Position numbers and translations under genes: made by a program. Under the pieces are notes generated by a model that worked only from the letters and a program-made list of their open reading frames with translations, was not told where the DNA came from and ran no database searches. Positions 25,633-34,708 of a DNA stretch of 64,000 nt are shown here, one piece after another; positions within the stretch are counted from its first letter, which is position 1; the number at the start of each line of letters is the position of its first letter. Source of the DNA: Dyadobacter sp. CY345. GTDB taxonomy: Bacteria; Bacteroidota; Bacteroidia; Cytophagales; Spirosomataceae. The stretch lies in the NCBI RefSeq assembly GCF_021502725.1, contig NZ_JAKFFS010000001.1, positions 1,612,001 through 1,676,000 of the forward strand. Direction: 5' to 3'.

Positions 25633-26426
25633 ACATTTTAATTGTTGAGGACGAAAAACTTGCTGTTCGAAAACTTACCAAACTTTTGGAGGAAAATGCA
25701 CCCGAACTGGTTGTGAAAGGCGTCGCGCCAAGCATAGCGGCCACAGTCGAATGGATCGAGGAAAATCGGATTGCAGGAGAAAAGGAACCTGACCTGATTT
25801 TCATGGACATTGAGCTTGCAGACGGGCAAAGTTTCGAAATCTTTAACCGGATTGAAATCAGAAGTACGGTTATTTTCACCACTTCATATGATGAGTATGC
25901 ACTTCAGGCATTCAAGGTCAACAGTATCGATTATTTGTTGAAGCCGGTTCAGAAGGAGGATCTGCAACGGAGTCTTAAAAAGTTTCATGATCTGACAGGA
26001 TATCAAAGAAAAGAGGAGGCCATTGCGCTGCCCTCCAGTCTGGAAAATATCTTGAAAAGTTTTCAGATGCAACAGCCCGCTGTGGAATATCGGAAACGGT
26101 TTTTAGTGAAACAGGGGGCGAGATTGTTGTCTGTCGAAGTTACTGATATCGCCTATTTTTATATTGATGAGGGAATTAGTTTTTTCAAAAATCACCAGGG
26201 ACAGAAGTTTGTTGTTGATTACCGTATCGAAGAACTCACGGATTTTCTTGATCCTCAGCATTTTCTGCGTATTAATCGCAGTCTCATCGTAACACACCAG
26301 TCAGTTGCTCAAATCCAGCCCTATTACAACAACAGGCTGGCACTCACGCTAAAACCCGCATTTGATAAAGAGGCCATTGTGAGCCGTGAAAAATCAAATG
26401 ATTTTAAAAAATGGATGGGGAAATGA
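25629..26426 (+). CDS. LytTR-family response regulator
   Basis: A 265-residue response regulator. REC domain at 1-120 with acidic pocket VEDE, phospho-acceptor Asp60 in LIFMDIEL, Thr in VIFTTSYDEYA and Lys in YLLKPVQ; LytTR DNA-binding domain at about 160-265 (FLVKQGARLLSVEVTDIAYF, HFLRINRSLIV). It is coupled by ATGA overlap to the second kinase and is the obvious output of both kinases. Confidence 0.94.
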   Translation: MNILIVEDEKLAVRKLTKLLEENAPELVVKGVAPSIAATVEWIEENRIAGEKEPDLIFMDIELADGQSFEIFNRIEIRSTVIFTTSYDEYALQAFKVNSIDYLLKPVQKEDLQRSLKKFHDLTGYQRKEEAIALPSSLENILKSFQMQQPAVEYRKRFLVKQGARLLSVEVTDIAYFYIDEGISFFKNHQGQKFVVDYRIEELTDFLDPQHFLRINRSLIVTHQSVAQIQPYYNNRLALTLKPAFDKEAIVSREKSNDFKKWMGK

Positions 26427-26533
26427 TTGTGCCTACTCTGGATTCTCTTCGTTTGGAACGGTATTTGATTGCTTCCTGTAAACTGGTAAAATCCCGGTTA
26501 GGTTATCAAGAACACAAATTTAATTCTCAGAAA

Positions 26534-26971
26534 ATGAAAGATATCAGATTTATAGCAGGCGGTTTGGCCGGAGCAGTGGCGTTAAATATTTTACACGAAA
26601 CCGCAAAAAGGCTGGATCCGGATGCACCAAGAATTGACCTGGTAGGAGAGGAGGCATTGGGGAAGGTAGTTGAGATGACGGGAGCTGAACCTCCGAAGGG
26701 TCAAAATTTATTCGCCGCCACTTTGGGCGCTGATGTGATCAGCAATGCAATGTATTACAGTGCAATCGGCCTTGGGGGTAAAAAGGGAATATTAATGCGC
26801 GGTGCCGGATACGGTCTGGCAGCTGGTATCGGTGCCCTGTCACTGACGGAACCTTTGGGTCTTGACGATGAGCCAATCACTAAAACTACGAAAACGAAGG
26901 TTTTGACGGTTGCGTGGTATGTTTTTGGAGGGCTGGTTACTGCGCTTGCGATTAAGGCATTAAGTAAATAA
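26534..26971 (+). CDS. Small membrane-associated protein, unknown
   Basis: A ~145-residue protein (start at ATG 26534, MKDIRFIAGGLAGAVALNIL). Three or four hydrophobic, Gly/Ala-rich segments (GGLAGAVALNIL; AATLGADVISNAMYYSAIGLGG; GAGYGLAAGIGAL; VAWYVFGGLVTALAIKAL) indicate an inner-membrane protein. I recognise it as a type common in Bacteroidota without an assigned function. A longer frame that starts inside the response-regulator gene is not supported. Confidence 0.65.
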   Translation: MKDIRFIAGGLAGAVALNILHETAKRLDPDAPRIDLVGEEALGKVVEMTGAEPPKGQNLFAATLGADVISNAMYYSAIGLGGKKGILMRGAGYGLAAGIGALSLTEPLGLDDEPITKTTKTKVLTVAWYVFGGLVTALAIKALSK

Positions 26972-26996
26972 TTTCTTCATTTTTCAGATGATTTAA

Positions 26997-27770
26997 ATGG
27001 AGAAATTTAGTCAGCCGGAATTTTATGCGGGCACAAGCGGCCTTATTCTCCCAGTAAAAAATAAACTTTTTTATTCGGAAGAATTTCAGGATAAAAGTCG
27101 GCTGACATACTATGCATCATTATTTAAGAGTATCGAAATCAACAGTTCGTTTTATAAAGTCCCTATGAGCTCCACTGTCAGGAAATGGGCTGAACAGGTT
27201 CCTGACGACTTTCGGTTTACTTTTAAGTTATGGCGTGAAATTACTCATAATAAAGGTCTTCAATTCAAGGTGGATGATGTCGAGCGTTTCATTGACGTTA
27301 TTAATAATGTCGGGTCAAAAAAAGGATGCTTGTTAATCCAGTTTCCGCCAAGTCTGAAAAGCGACATGCGTGGTCAATTGGAAAAACTGATTATCAATAT
27401 CTCTGAGGCCGATACTGCTAAACAATGGAAAACAGCTTTTGAATTTAGACATGGTTCGTGGTATCATGAGGAAATCTTCGAAATTCTTGAAGAAAATGGT
27501 TTCGGTATCGTTATTCACGACAAGCCCGGTTCAGCAACTCCATTTATCGAATCTGATGTAAATTTTAAATATCTCCGCTTCCACGGCCCGAACGGCGACT
27601 ACAAGGGTCATTATCCGGATGATTTTGTTTATGAATATGCTGAGTATGCCAAAGACTGGATTCGGGAAGGAAAGTCTGTTTTCGCTTACTTCAACAACAC
27701 CATGGGGGATGCCATAAAAAATCTCAATGAGCTTAATTCTTACGTAACTAGTGACTCTGAGGATTTATAA
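26997..27770 (+). CDS. DUF72 (YecE-like) TIM-barrel protein
   Basis: A 257-residue DUF72 protein. Visible hallmarks: FYAGTSGL near the start, YYASLFKSIEINSSFYKVP, FRFTFKLWREITHNK, FEFRHGSWY and the terminal FAYFNNTMGDAIKNL. The family adopts a TIM-barrel-like fold; its reaction is not established. It follows the small membrane protein by 25 bp and may be cotranscribed. Confidence 0.9.
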   Translation: MEKFSQPEFYAGTSGLILPVKNKLFYSEEFQDKSRLTYYASLFKSIEINSSFYKVPMSSTVRKWAEQVPDDFRFTFKLWREITHNKGLQFKVDDVERFIDVINNVGSKKGCLLIQFPPSLKSDMRGQLEKLIINISEADTAKQWKTAFEFRHGSWYHEEIFEILEENGFGIVIHDKPGSATPFIESDVNFKYLRFHGPNGDYKGHYPDDFVYEYAEYAKDWIREGKSVFAYFNNTMGDAIKNLNELNSYVTSDSEDL

Positions 27771-27778
27771 TCAGAATT

Positions 27779-28159
27779 TCAATTCCATATCTTAGTACCG
27801 TAAATAACCTTCACTTCCTCTCGATTATCCTTAAATTCCTTAAACTTATTGGCATCGTCAAGATCAAGCTTGGTGCCATCACAAAGATACTGATGCTGGT
27901 TGGTGGAGCTAAAAACAGAGTTTTGTACTTCAATAACCTGTTCGCCATTAAAATTGTATAATACGACAGCATTACTTTCCTCGCCTCCATAAAACTCATT
28001 AACCTGATTTCTTAGCCAGAGGAGCTCCTCGGCAGGTCGTGCCGAGCCGCATACCATAGCATCTTCGCCAGTGGGATCATCACTTTTACAGCTAACGATA
28101 GTTAGTATAGTAACTGTTAGTAATAAGGATTTCAAAAATTCGACTACAAACTTTTTCAT
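27779..28159 (-). CDS. Small lipoprotein, unknown
   Basis: A 126-residue protein with a lipoprotein signal (FLKSLLLTVTILTIVSCKSDD, Cys24). The mature part is short, with two further Cys (AMVCGSARP and YLCDGTKLD) that could form a disulfide, and a DUF-like core LYNFNGEQVIEVQNSVFSS. Family not recognised. It is convergent with DUF72 and alone. Confidence 0.7.
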   Translation of the reverse strand: MKKFVVEFLKSLLLTVTILTIVSCKSDDPTGEDAMVCGSARPAEELLWLRNQVNEFYGGEESNAVVLYNFNGEQVIEVQNSVFSSTNQHQYLCDGTKLDLDDANKFKEFKDNREEVKVIYGTKIWN

Positions 28160-28381
28160 ATAATCTCACAGCTACATTTTTGAAGATAATTGATTGTATT
28201 CCGGTATCTGGATTTAGTTAATATAAAATTAAAACATTTGAATGAACTAAAAAAGAGTGTCCTTTGAGTCTTTCACATATTTCCTATTTGTTTTTATTTG
28301 TGTAAAAATAAAGTTGTGCCGCAAGTAGGTGTATTTAAGTTTAGGGATTTTGTGGCTATTTTCAATTCTAAAATAAAAATT

Positions 28382-29617
28382 ATGAAACTCAACGTTCAGA
28401 ACGATTTGCAGGATGTTAACCCACCGATACCGGACAACGAATTTGAAAGATTAATCAGTCTCTCAAATCTCGATCTGGATTATTCTGATCATCAAAATAA
28501 TTTTAAAGATCTTGTAAAGCTTGCAGCCAAAGTTGCAGGAACGAGCATTTCTCTGGTAAATATGATCGATTCGCTTACGCAGTGGACAATTTCCAACTAT
28601 GGAATGGATATCGATCAAATGCCTCGGGAAGATACTGTTTGTCAGTACACGATCATGAATAATGAGCCGCTTGAAATTGGTGATTTATCTCAGGATGACC
28701 GTTTTCGGGAAAAGGCTTATGTTACCGGTGACCCAAATATTCGCTATTATTATGGTGTCCCGTTACAGGTCAGTTCAGGACTTAATATTGGTTCATTGTG
28801 TGTAATTGACAGGCAGAAAAAAGTACTGGATCCTGAAAAAGTAGAACTGCTGAAAATAATTGCAGATGAAATTGTAAGTCGCCTGAAAACCTTCCGGGTA
28901 ATGGACAATTTAAAGGCGAAACTTTTGGAAGCAAATAATACGCATAAGAAAGTTGCTCACGATATTCGTGGGCCGATCGGCGGAATAATCGGACTTGCCT
29001 CAATTATCAAGGATCAGGGCGCTAATAATCAAATGGAGGAAGTGTTGGAGTTTATTAACCTGATTCAGAAAAGTGGAAATTCTGTGCTCGATCTAGCCGA
29101 CGAAATTTTAAGCAGCCATAAACCTGAGCCCAAGTCAGGGATTGCGGGCACGAATGAGTTCAATTTATCTGTCTTTAAGGATAAACTTTTGAAGCTTTAC
29201 GAACCACAGGCAAGAAATAAAAAAATTCGGTTTGAGATTAACACAACGCTTGAAACGGCCTCAGTGCCATTCTCTAAAAGCAAACTGCTTCAGATTGCCG
29301 GAAACCTTATTTCTAATTCCATGAAGTTTACTCCCGAAAACGGAGATGTTATCGTTGATCTGGATTTGAGTATTAACCAATTTGACAAAACACTGGTCAT
29401 CTCTGTGAAGGACACAGGTATCGGTTTGACAGAAGAATCAGCGAAAGCTATTTTGAACGGGACATCTGGGACAACAGATGGAACGGAAGGTGAATCCGGC
29501 TATGGATTTGGCCTTGCCCTTGTAAAACATTTAATTGAAAGTCTAAATGGAAATCTCCGCATAAATTCTGAGCCTGGAGAAGGTGCGACTTTTATAGTAA
29601 CCTTACCACAGAACTAG
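28382..29617 (+). CDS. GAF-domain sensor histidine kinase
   Basis: A 411-residue soluble kinase. GAF domain at about 30-170 (SISLVNMIDSLTQWTISNYG, CQYTIMN, YYGVPLQVSSGLNIGSLCVID); HisKA at about 185-250 with His193 in HKKVAHDIRGPIGGIIGL; HATPase_c at about 275-410 with N-box GNLISNSMKFT, VKDTGIGLTEE and GYGFGLALVKHLI. No membrane helix, so it senses a cytoplasmic signal. Its GAF domain resembles that of the hybrid kinase ending at 35892. Start at ATG 28382 follows the usual N-terminus of this family; an upstream longer frame is unlikely. No response regulator adjacent. Confidence 0.9.
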   Translation: MKLNVQNDLQDVNPPIPDNEFERLISLSNLDLDYSDHQNNFKDLVKLAAKVAGTSISLVNMIDSLTQWTISNYGMDIDQMPREDTVCQYTIMNNEPLEIGDLSQDDRFREKAYVTGDPNIRYYYGVPLQVSSGLNIGSLCVIDRQKKVLDPEKVELLKIIADEIVSRLKTFRVMDNLKAKLLEANNTHKKVAHDIRGPIGGIIGLASIIKDQGANNQMEEVLEFINLIQKSGNSVLDLADEILSSHKPEPKSGIAGTNEFNLSVFKDKLLKLYEPQARNKKIRFEINTTLETASVPFSKSKLLQIAGNLISNSMKFTPENGDVIVDLDLSINQFDKTLVISVKDTGIGLTEESAKAILNGTSGTTDGTEGESGYGFGLALVKHLIESLNGNLRINSEPGEGATFIVTLPQN

Positions 29618-29928
29618 AATGTTACCGTAGATTTGACGTTTAACTTATTTATTATCAGCTAATAAAAAAAAACTAAACAATAATAACCCAATATTAGAGT
29701 TCTATATGCAAGGACTAAGGAAGTCTCAACCAGCAAACGTCTACTACCTACTGCATTGGCCACCGCTGATCAGGTCAACCCGGCAGAAATTTTTAACAAA
29801 TATCTTCAAACCGGACTGCAACTTTCAATCAAAAGATAGCTTTTAGCAAATTTTCAATCTTCCGCCAACATAAGACAGTTGATGGAAGATAAGACTGTCA
29901 AACCCATTTATTTTATAATCCACTTTCA
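29618..29928. other. Intergenic region before the desaturase
   Basis: About 310 bp. I see a 45-codon open stretch without a start codon (around 29690-29840) that reads LLPTALATADQVNPAEIF; it may be a relic, but I cannot assign it. No strong hairpin or promoter pair noticed. Confidence 0.3.
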
Positions 29929-30987
29929 ATGGCATTTTTAGATCACGTGTTGCAACCCCCGGCTTATGGCTGGAAGGATGACGAAGGTAACTTGGTAAAA
30001 CCGAGCGTTGGTGAAATCTTTAAAGAGTTTTTCACGCGGCTTAATGTTTTTAAGACAAGAAAAAACTGGCTCCCATTTTTTAGCTGGCTTAAAGTTTTTT
30101 GCCTGATGCCTTTCTTTTTTCTCTTTGTCTTTAAATATTTTAGCCTTTCCCTGTTCGTGGCTGCTTTTATTTACAGCATGATCATTATGGGAACGCACGG
30201 GACGATCTGGCATCATCGCTATTGCACACACGGAGCTTATAAATTCCGAAATAAATTCTGGCGGTTTTTTACGCAGAATCTGACAATCAATGTCATACCG
30301 GAAGAAATTTACGTGGTATCACACCATGTTCATCATGCCAAATCCGATCAGCCGGGTGATCCTTACAACGCAGAGGCTGGCTTTTTCTATTGTTTCCTGG
30401 CCGACGTAAATCATCAGCCTATCGCGAAAGATCTTTCGGAAGCAGACTACAATCGTGTGAAACTGCTTATGAGCCACACGGGTGTGAAGGCCAATACGTA
30501 TGAACAATATCAAAAATGGGGTTCTTATGTAAACCCATGGCGCGCAACGATTGCCTGGGTTTTAAACTGGTCATTTTGGTATACAGCTTTTTATCTTCTT
30601 GGCGGTCATGGTCTTGCCTGTACGTTGTTTGGTGCGGCGGGTTTTTGGGCCGTGGGTGTCAGAACTTTCAATTACGAGGGGCATGCGAAAGGTGAGCATA
30701 AGCAACAGGAAGGAACTGATTTTAGTCAAAAGGATAAATCGATTAATCAGTTATGGCCTGGTTTTGTTGCCGGCGAATGGCATAATAATCACCATTTGTT
30801 CCCTAAAAGCGCGAGAAGCGGATTTAAGGCACATCAGGTTGATATGGCCTTTTATTATATCAAACTAATGAATATGCTCGGCGCTGTAAGCTCTTACACA
30901 GATTCAAAAGAGCAGTTTATGAAACAGTATCATTTGCCTTATCTTGAACGCAAGAATGTAAATAAAAAGGTTTTGGTCGAAGATTGA
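29929..30987 (+). CDS. Membrane fatty-acid (acyl-CoA type) desaturase
   Basis: A 352-residue integral membrane di-iron enzyme. The three histidine boxes are present: HRYCTH (near residue 95), HHVHH (near 127) and HNNHH (near 285), separated by pairs of hydrophobic segments as in stearoyl-CoA-type desaturases. Expected reaction: O2-dependent introduction of a cis double bond into a fatty acyl chain, adjusting membrane fluidity. Monocistronic, ended by a strong bidirectional terminator. Confidence 0.9.
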   Translation: MAFLDHVLQPPAYGWKDDEGNLVKPSVGEIFKEFFTRLNVFKTRKNWLPFFSWLKVFCLMPFFFLFVFKYFSLSLFVAAFIYSMIIMGTHGTIWHHRYCTHGAYKFRNKFWRFFTQNLTINVIPEEIYVVSHHVHHAKSDQPGDPYNAEAGFFYCFLADVNHQPIAKDLSEADYNRVKLLMSHTGVKANTYEQYQKWGSYVNPWRATIAWVLNWSFWYTAFYLLGGHGLACTLFGAAGFWAVGVRTFNYEGHAKGEHKQQEGTDFSQKDKSINQLWPGFVAGEWHNNHHLFPKSARSGFKAHQVDMAFYYIKLMNMLGAVSSYTDSKEQFMKQYHLPYLERKNVNKKVLVED

Positions 30988-31003
30988 TCAAATAAATTTA
31001 TAG

Positions 31004-31041
31004 AAAGGGTCAGCTTGTCACAAACAAGCTGACCCTTTTTT
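31004..31041. terminator. Bidirectional terminator between desaturase and permease
   Basis: A perfect 15-bp stem (AAAGGGTCAGCTTGT and complement) with a short loop and a T run on the plus strand. It separates two convergent genes, and its last base is the stop codon of the permease. Confidence 0.88.
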
Positions 31042-33392
31042 TATTCGCTCTGCAAAGATTTAACAGGATTCATCAAAGCAGCTTTGATACTCTGGAAGCT
31101 GACGGTAAACATCGCTACGAGAATTGCAATGGCTCCTGCGAGTGCAAAAATTTCAAAGGTAAGATCAATGTGATATACGAAACTTGCAAGCCATTTATTG
31201 ACGGCATACCAGGCAATTGGTGTGGCTATAAAAATTGCAATGATGATCAGTTTTACAAAATCCTTGGACAGCAAGGCAATTACACTGCCAACATTTGCTC
31301 CCAATACTTTTCGTATACCAATTTCCTTAGTCCGTTGCTCGGCTGTAAAAGCAGCCAGCCCCAGCAGTCCTAGGCAGGAAATTACGATGGCAAGGATACC
31401 GAAATATTTGATCAATGTGTTTACAATGATTTCTGACCGATACATCTTTTCATAATCCTCATCCAGAAAATGATAGTTGAATGGGTAATTTGGATTGAAA
31501 TTTTTTGCTACTTTTTCTACATGACTTACTGCTTCTGAAGTTTTGCCGGCTTTGGCTTTGATCATCATATATTCAGTATTCAAACCTTTATAATTCACGA
31601 AAATCAATGGCTGTATGGCAGAATGGAAAGTACTAAGATGGAAATCTTTCATAACACCCACGATTGTGCCTTTTCCCATCCAGAATTTCACTTGCTGCCC
31701 GACAGGATTTTTCATCTTCATCATTTTGGCTGCTGCTTCGTTGATGATATAATTGGCGGTATCTGCGGCAAATTCCTTCGAAAAATCTCTGCCTTCGACC
31801 ATCTGGATGTTCATTGTTTTAGCAAAATCATACCCCACGTAAGTTGCGTTTACCCAGTTTTCAAGGTCCTTGTCGCGGCCAGCCCAGTCCAGATCGCCAG
31901 AACTGCTCTGAATATTGGTAGGAATCGCTCCCGTGGTTGTAGCAGCTCCGATAAAAGGGGAGTTTAAAATTTCCTGCCGAAAAGCTTCCAGTTTATTTGG
32001 CAGCTCGCCTTCCAGAGAAATATACATCACGTTTTCGCGGTCAAGCCCAAGTTTTTTCGTCTGGATGTAATTCATTTGGCGGCTGATCACCAGCATACCT
32101 GTAATCAGGAACACAGAAAGAGAGAACTGAAAAACGACCAGGCCTTTTCTTAAATAGCCACCTGATCTCGTGAAAGTCAATCTGCCTTTAAGGATACGAA
32201 TAGGTTGCAAACTTGAAAGGTAAAGTGCCGGGTAACTTCCTGCGACAAGTCCTGTGATGAGAATTAAACCCAGAACTGAAAGCCACAATACGGGATCAGA
32301 AACGGTCAAATTTATCTGTTTTTGCACCACTTCGTTAAACGCCGGAAGTAATAAAATAACAAACAGAATAGCCAGAACTGCCGCAAGGATACTGACAATC
32401 AATGACTCGCCCATAAATTGCATGACAAGAAATTTCCTTTCTGCGCCGACAACTTTTCTTACACCAACTTCTTTCGCGCGCTTTACCGAACGTGCCGTGG
32501 CCAGATTCATGAAGTTGACACAGGCAATCAGCAAAATAAAGATTGCGACAATAGAAAATACCCGCACATATTCAATCCTTCCTCCGACAGGTTTCAGATC
32601 TTCATATTCAGAATAAAGATAAACGTCTTTCAGACCTTGCAGTATCGGATAACTTGTAAACTGAGGAGGGGAATTCTTTTTTATGATCTTCTGTATGACC
32701 TGTTCAGCGTGAGCTACATCGGCTTTATCTGATAATCGTGCATAGGTTTTAAAACTATAATTTCCCCATGTTTTCATCCAATCCTGTTCCTGAACTTTGA
32801 AATTTACGATCCAGTCGAACCTTACCGACGCATTTTGCGGGATATCTTCAAAAACGGCACTGACAGTAAAATTCGTCGCATTATCAAGCTGAAGTGTTTT
32901 GCCCAAAGCACCTGTGTCGCCAAAATATTTTTCAGCCAGTTTTTTTGAAATGGCAATGGAGGTTGGCGAACTGATCGCTGATTCAGACTTACCTTCCAAA
33001 AATGGTGTCTGGAAAACTTTAAAAAAATCCGAGGTGGCATAAAGTCCACTTTCCTTTGTCGATTTTTCGCCAACTTTAACAAGTAAGTCGCGGTTCCAGG
33101 TAATTTTTGTGATTGCCGCTAAGTCGGCCGATTCTTTTTGAATGGCCTCAGACCAAGGCCCCGGTGTCGCTTCGCCCACATTTTTCTGCCCCTTCCAATC
33201 CGACGCCGAGCGTATGATGTAGATGTTTTCAAGATCCGCATAAAAGCGGTTAAACGATAGTTCATCCTTGACCCAAAGCCAAATTAATAAACTGCAAGAC
33301 ATACCAAGCGCAAGCCCGAATATATTAATGAATGAAAAAAGTTTACTTTTTAGCAAACTTCTGATCGCAATTTTGAAGTAGTTTTGGAACAT
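31041..33392 (-). CDS. ABC transporter permease of the MacB/FtsX type
   Basis: A 783-residue permease typical of Bacteroidota: membrane helix at about 20-40 (SFINIFGLALGMSCSLLIW), MacB_PCD periplasmic domain (about 45-250), FtsX helices (about 280-410; VGVRKVVGAERKFLVMQF), a second periplasmic domain and a second FtsX region (about 660-775; TKEIGIRKVLGANVGSVIALLS). No ATPase gene adjacent, so it relies on one encoded elsewhere, as is common for this family. Likely role: export or mechanotransmission for lipoproteins or peptides; substrate unknown. Confidence 0.92.
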   Translation of the reverse strand: MFQNYFKIAIRSLLKSKLFSFINIFGLALGMSCSLLIWLWVKDELSFNRFYADLENIYIIRSASDWKGQKNVGEATPGPWSEAIQKESADLAAITKITWNRDLLVKVGEKSTKESGLYATSDFFKVFQTPFLEGKSESAISSPTSIAISKKLAEKYFGDTGALGKTLQLDNATNFTVSAVFEDIPQNASVRFDWIVNFKVQEQDWMKTWGNYSFKTYARLSDKADVAHAEQVIQKIIKKNSPPQFTSYPILQGLKDVYLYSEYEDLKPVGGRIEYVRVFSIVAIFILLIACVNFMNLATARSVKRAKEVGVRKVVGAERKFLVMQFMGESLIVSILAAVLAILFVILLLPAFNEVVQKQINLTVSDPVLWLSVLGLILITGLVAGSYPALYLSSLQPIRILKGRLTFTRSGGYLRKGLVVFQFSLSVFLITGMLVISRQMNYIQTKKLGLDRENVMYISLEGELPNKLEAFRQEILNSPFIGAATTTGAIPTNIQSSSGDLDWAGRDKDLENWVNATYVGYDFAKTMNIQMVEGRDFSKEFAADTANYIINEAAAKMMKMKNPVGQQVKFWMGKGTIVGVMKDFHLSTFHSAIQPLIFVNYKGLNTEYMMIKAKAGKTSEAVSHVEKVAKNFNPNYPFNYHFLDEDYEKMYRSEIIVNTLIKYFGILAIVISCLGLLGLAAFTAEQRTKEIGIRKVLGANVGSVIALLSKDFVKLIIIAIFIATPIAWYAVNKWLASFVYHIDLTFEIFALAGAIAILVAMFTVSFQSIKAALMNPVKSLQSE

Positions 33393-33639
33393 ATGGCTGA
33401 TGTTATTTAAACTCAGGTTTCAGAATTAATGCTTGTCCAAAAAATTTATACCATTAATAGGTTTTTATTTAACTTCCTGATAATCAAATATTGAAATTTT
33501 ATCTTGACGTTCTGAATGTTCGAATTTGAACACTTCATTAGCAGAATCGGACGCGTTATAACATTGATGTTAATACCAATTGGTTGAAATAATTTATATG
33601 AAGATCTTCATAAGTCTTCATCACCAAAATTCCATAGCG

Positions 33640-34233
33640 TTAATTTATTTTTAGCCATCCCGTTATGCTCATTCTTGCGGTGTTTGTAATTAAGACTTCA
33701 TGTTCTAATTCACTGCTTTTGAAAAAGACACTTTTCCCATTCGTGGGAGCGATATTTTGCTCGCTTCCGGACTGATGAATTCGTAATTCCCCGCCGTCCT
33801 TTTGTTCCCAGTCGGCGTTGAGGTACATAATCATCGAATACTGACGGCTTCCATTATTGCGAAACTGATCCAGATGTTTTTTGTAGAAACTGCCTTTTTC
33901 ATATAGGGTATAATGAAATTCATACCCCGTTATTCCTGTGTAACAAGAGCTATTCAGATGACTTACAAATTGGTCTATCAGATCAAAAAATTCATTTTCG
34001 TAAGGATCGTTGTGCGTTCGGTCCAGCCAGTAAATTTTGTCTCCCCTGACCAATTTATCCTGCATAGCAACTGCCTCGTTGCCAGTGCCGGCGTTAAGTA
34101 GTTGTTTATTAAAGAATAATGTTTGGAGATTGTCTTTTAGATGCGATGCCAAAGCATCGCTTAAAAAGTTTTCTGCGATGCCCACCTTATTGTCTATGAA
34201 ACTGTCGATGAGGGAATTAAAGGCTTTTAGCAA
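33640..34233 (-). CDS. 2OG-Fe(II) oxygenase (prolyl-4-hydroxylase-like)
   Basis: A 197-residue dioxygenase with the iron-binding HxD in YKKHLDQFRNN, the distal His in SSELEHEVL and the 2-oxoglutarate-binding Arg in ARMSITGWL. The SMIMYLNADWEQKDGGELRIH strand pair is typical of P4H-like 2OG oxygenases. Substrate unknown; related bacterial proteins hydroxylate proteins such as EF-Tu or act on small molecules. Stands alone. Confidence 0.88.
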   Translation of the reverse strand: MLKAFNSLIDSFIDNKVGIAENFLSDALASHLKDNLQTLFFNKQLLNAGTGNEAVAMQDKLVRGDKIYWLDRTHNDPYENEFFDLIDQFVSHLNSSCYTGITGYEFHYTLYEKGSFYKKHLDQFRNNGSRQYSMIMYLNADWEQKDGGELRIHQSGSEQNIAPTNGKSVFFKSSELEHEVLITNTARMSITGWLKIN

Positions 34234-34390
34234 GAAGCTGAGTTAAGCACGCCGGCAGAACGCCGTGGCTAGTGAAGGTAACTGTAAATGAGCATTTAAT
34301 AAGATTTATTTTCACTTATCAGATGGATCCTAAGCGGAATGATCTGGAATGGTTATTTTAATCGCCAATAGCATCAGAAACGCAATTAAA

Positions 34391-34708
34391 ATGAATGATA
34401 ATCAATTACCTTTGCTAAGAATTAATCAACACAAAATGATGACATCAGAAGAAACAGACCGCGTAGTAGAAATGGCCTGGGAGGACCGTACACCATTTGA
34501 AGCGATCGAAGCTCAGTTTGGATTATCAGAGAGCGACGTAATTAAGTTGATGCGCGAACAATTAAAACGTAGCAGTTTTATCATGTGGCGGAAACGGGTG
34601 CATAGTGGTGTCAGTCAGAAACATTTGTTGAAACGCACGCCTGGTATCAACCGGTTTAAGTCAGCGTTGCAACGCATCATAACACACAATAATATCAGCA
34701 AGCGTTAA
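34391..34708 (+). CDS. TIGR03643-family protein
   Basis: A ~105-residue basic protein with the family pattern ETDRVVEMAWEDRTPFEAIEAQFGL, SESDVIKLMR, SSFIMWRKRV and KHLLKR. The N-terminal part reads as a helix-turn-helix-like fold; function is not known. Start placed at ATG 34391, though a later ATG near 34436 is possible. It overlaps the convergent EEP gene by 4 bp. Confidence 0.8.
   Translation: MNDNQLPLLRINQHKMMTSEETDRVVEMAWEDRTPFEAIEAQFGLSESDVIKLMREQLKRSSFIMWRKRVHSGVSQKHLLKRTPGINRFKSALQRIITHNNISKR

Noticed and set aside
29690-29840. 45-codon start-less frame before the desaturase
   Set aside because: No start codon, no homologue I recognise, too short to support as a gene or pseudogene.
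33530-33560. GTTCGAATTTGAAC near-palindrome upstream of the permease
   Set aside because: Short, AT-rich and with no linked regulator gene, so it cannot be told from chance.
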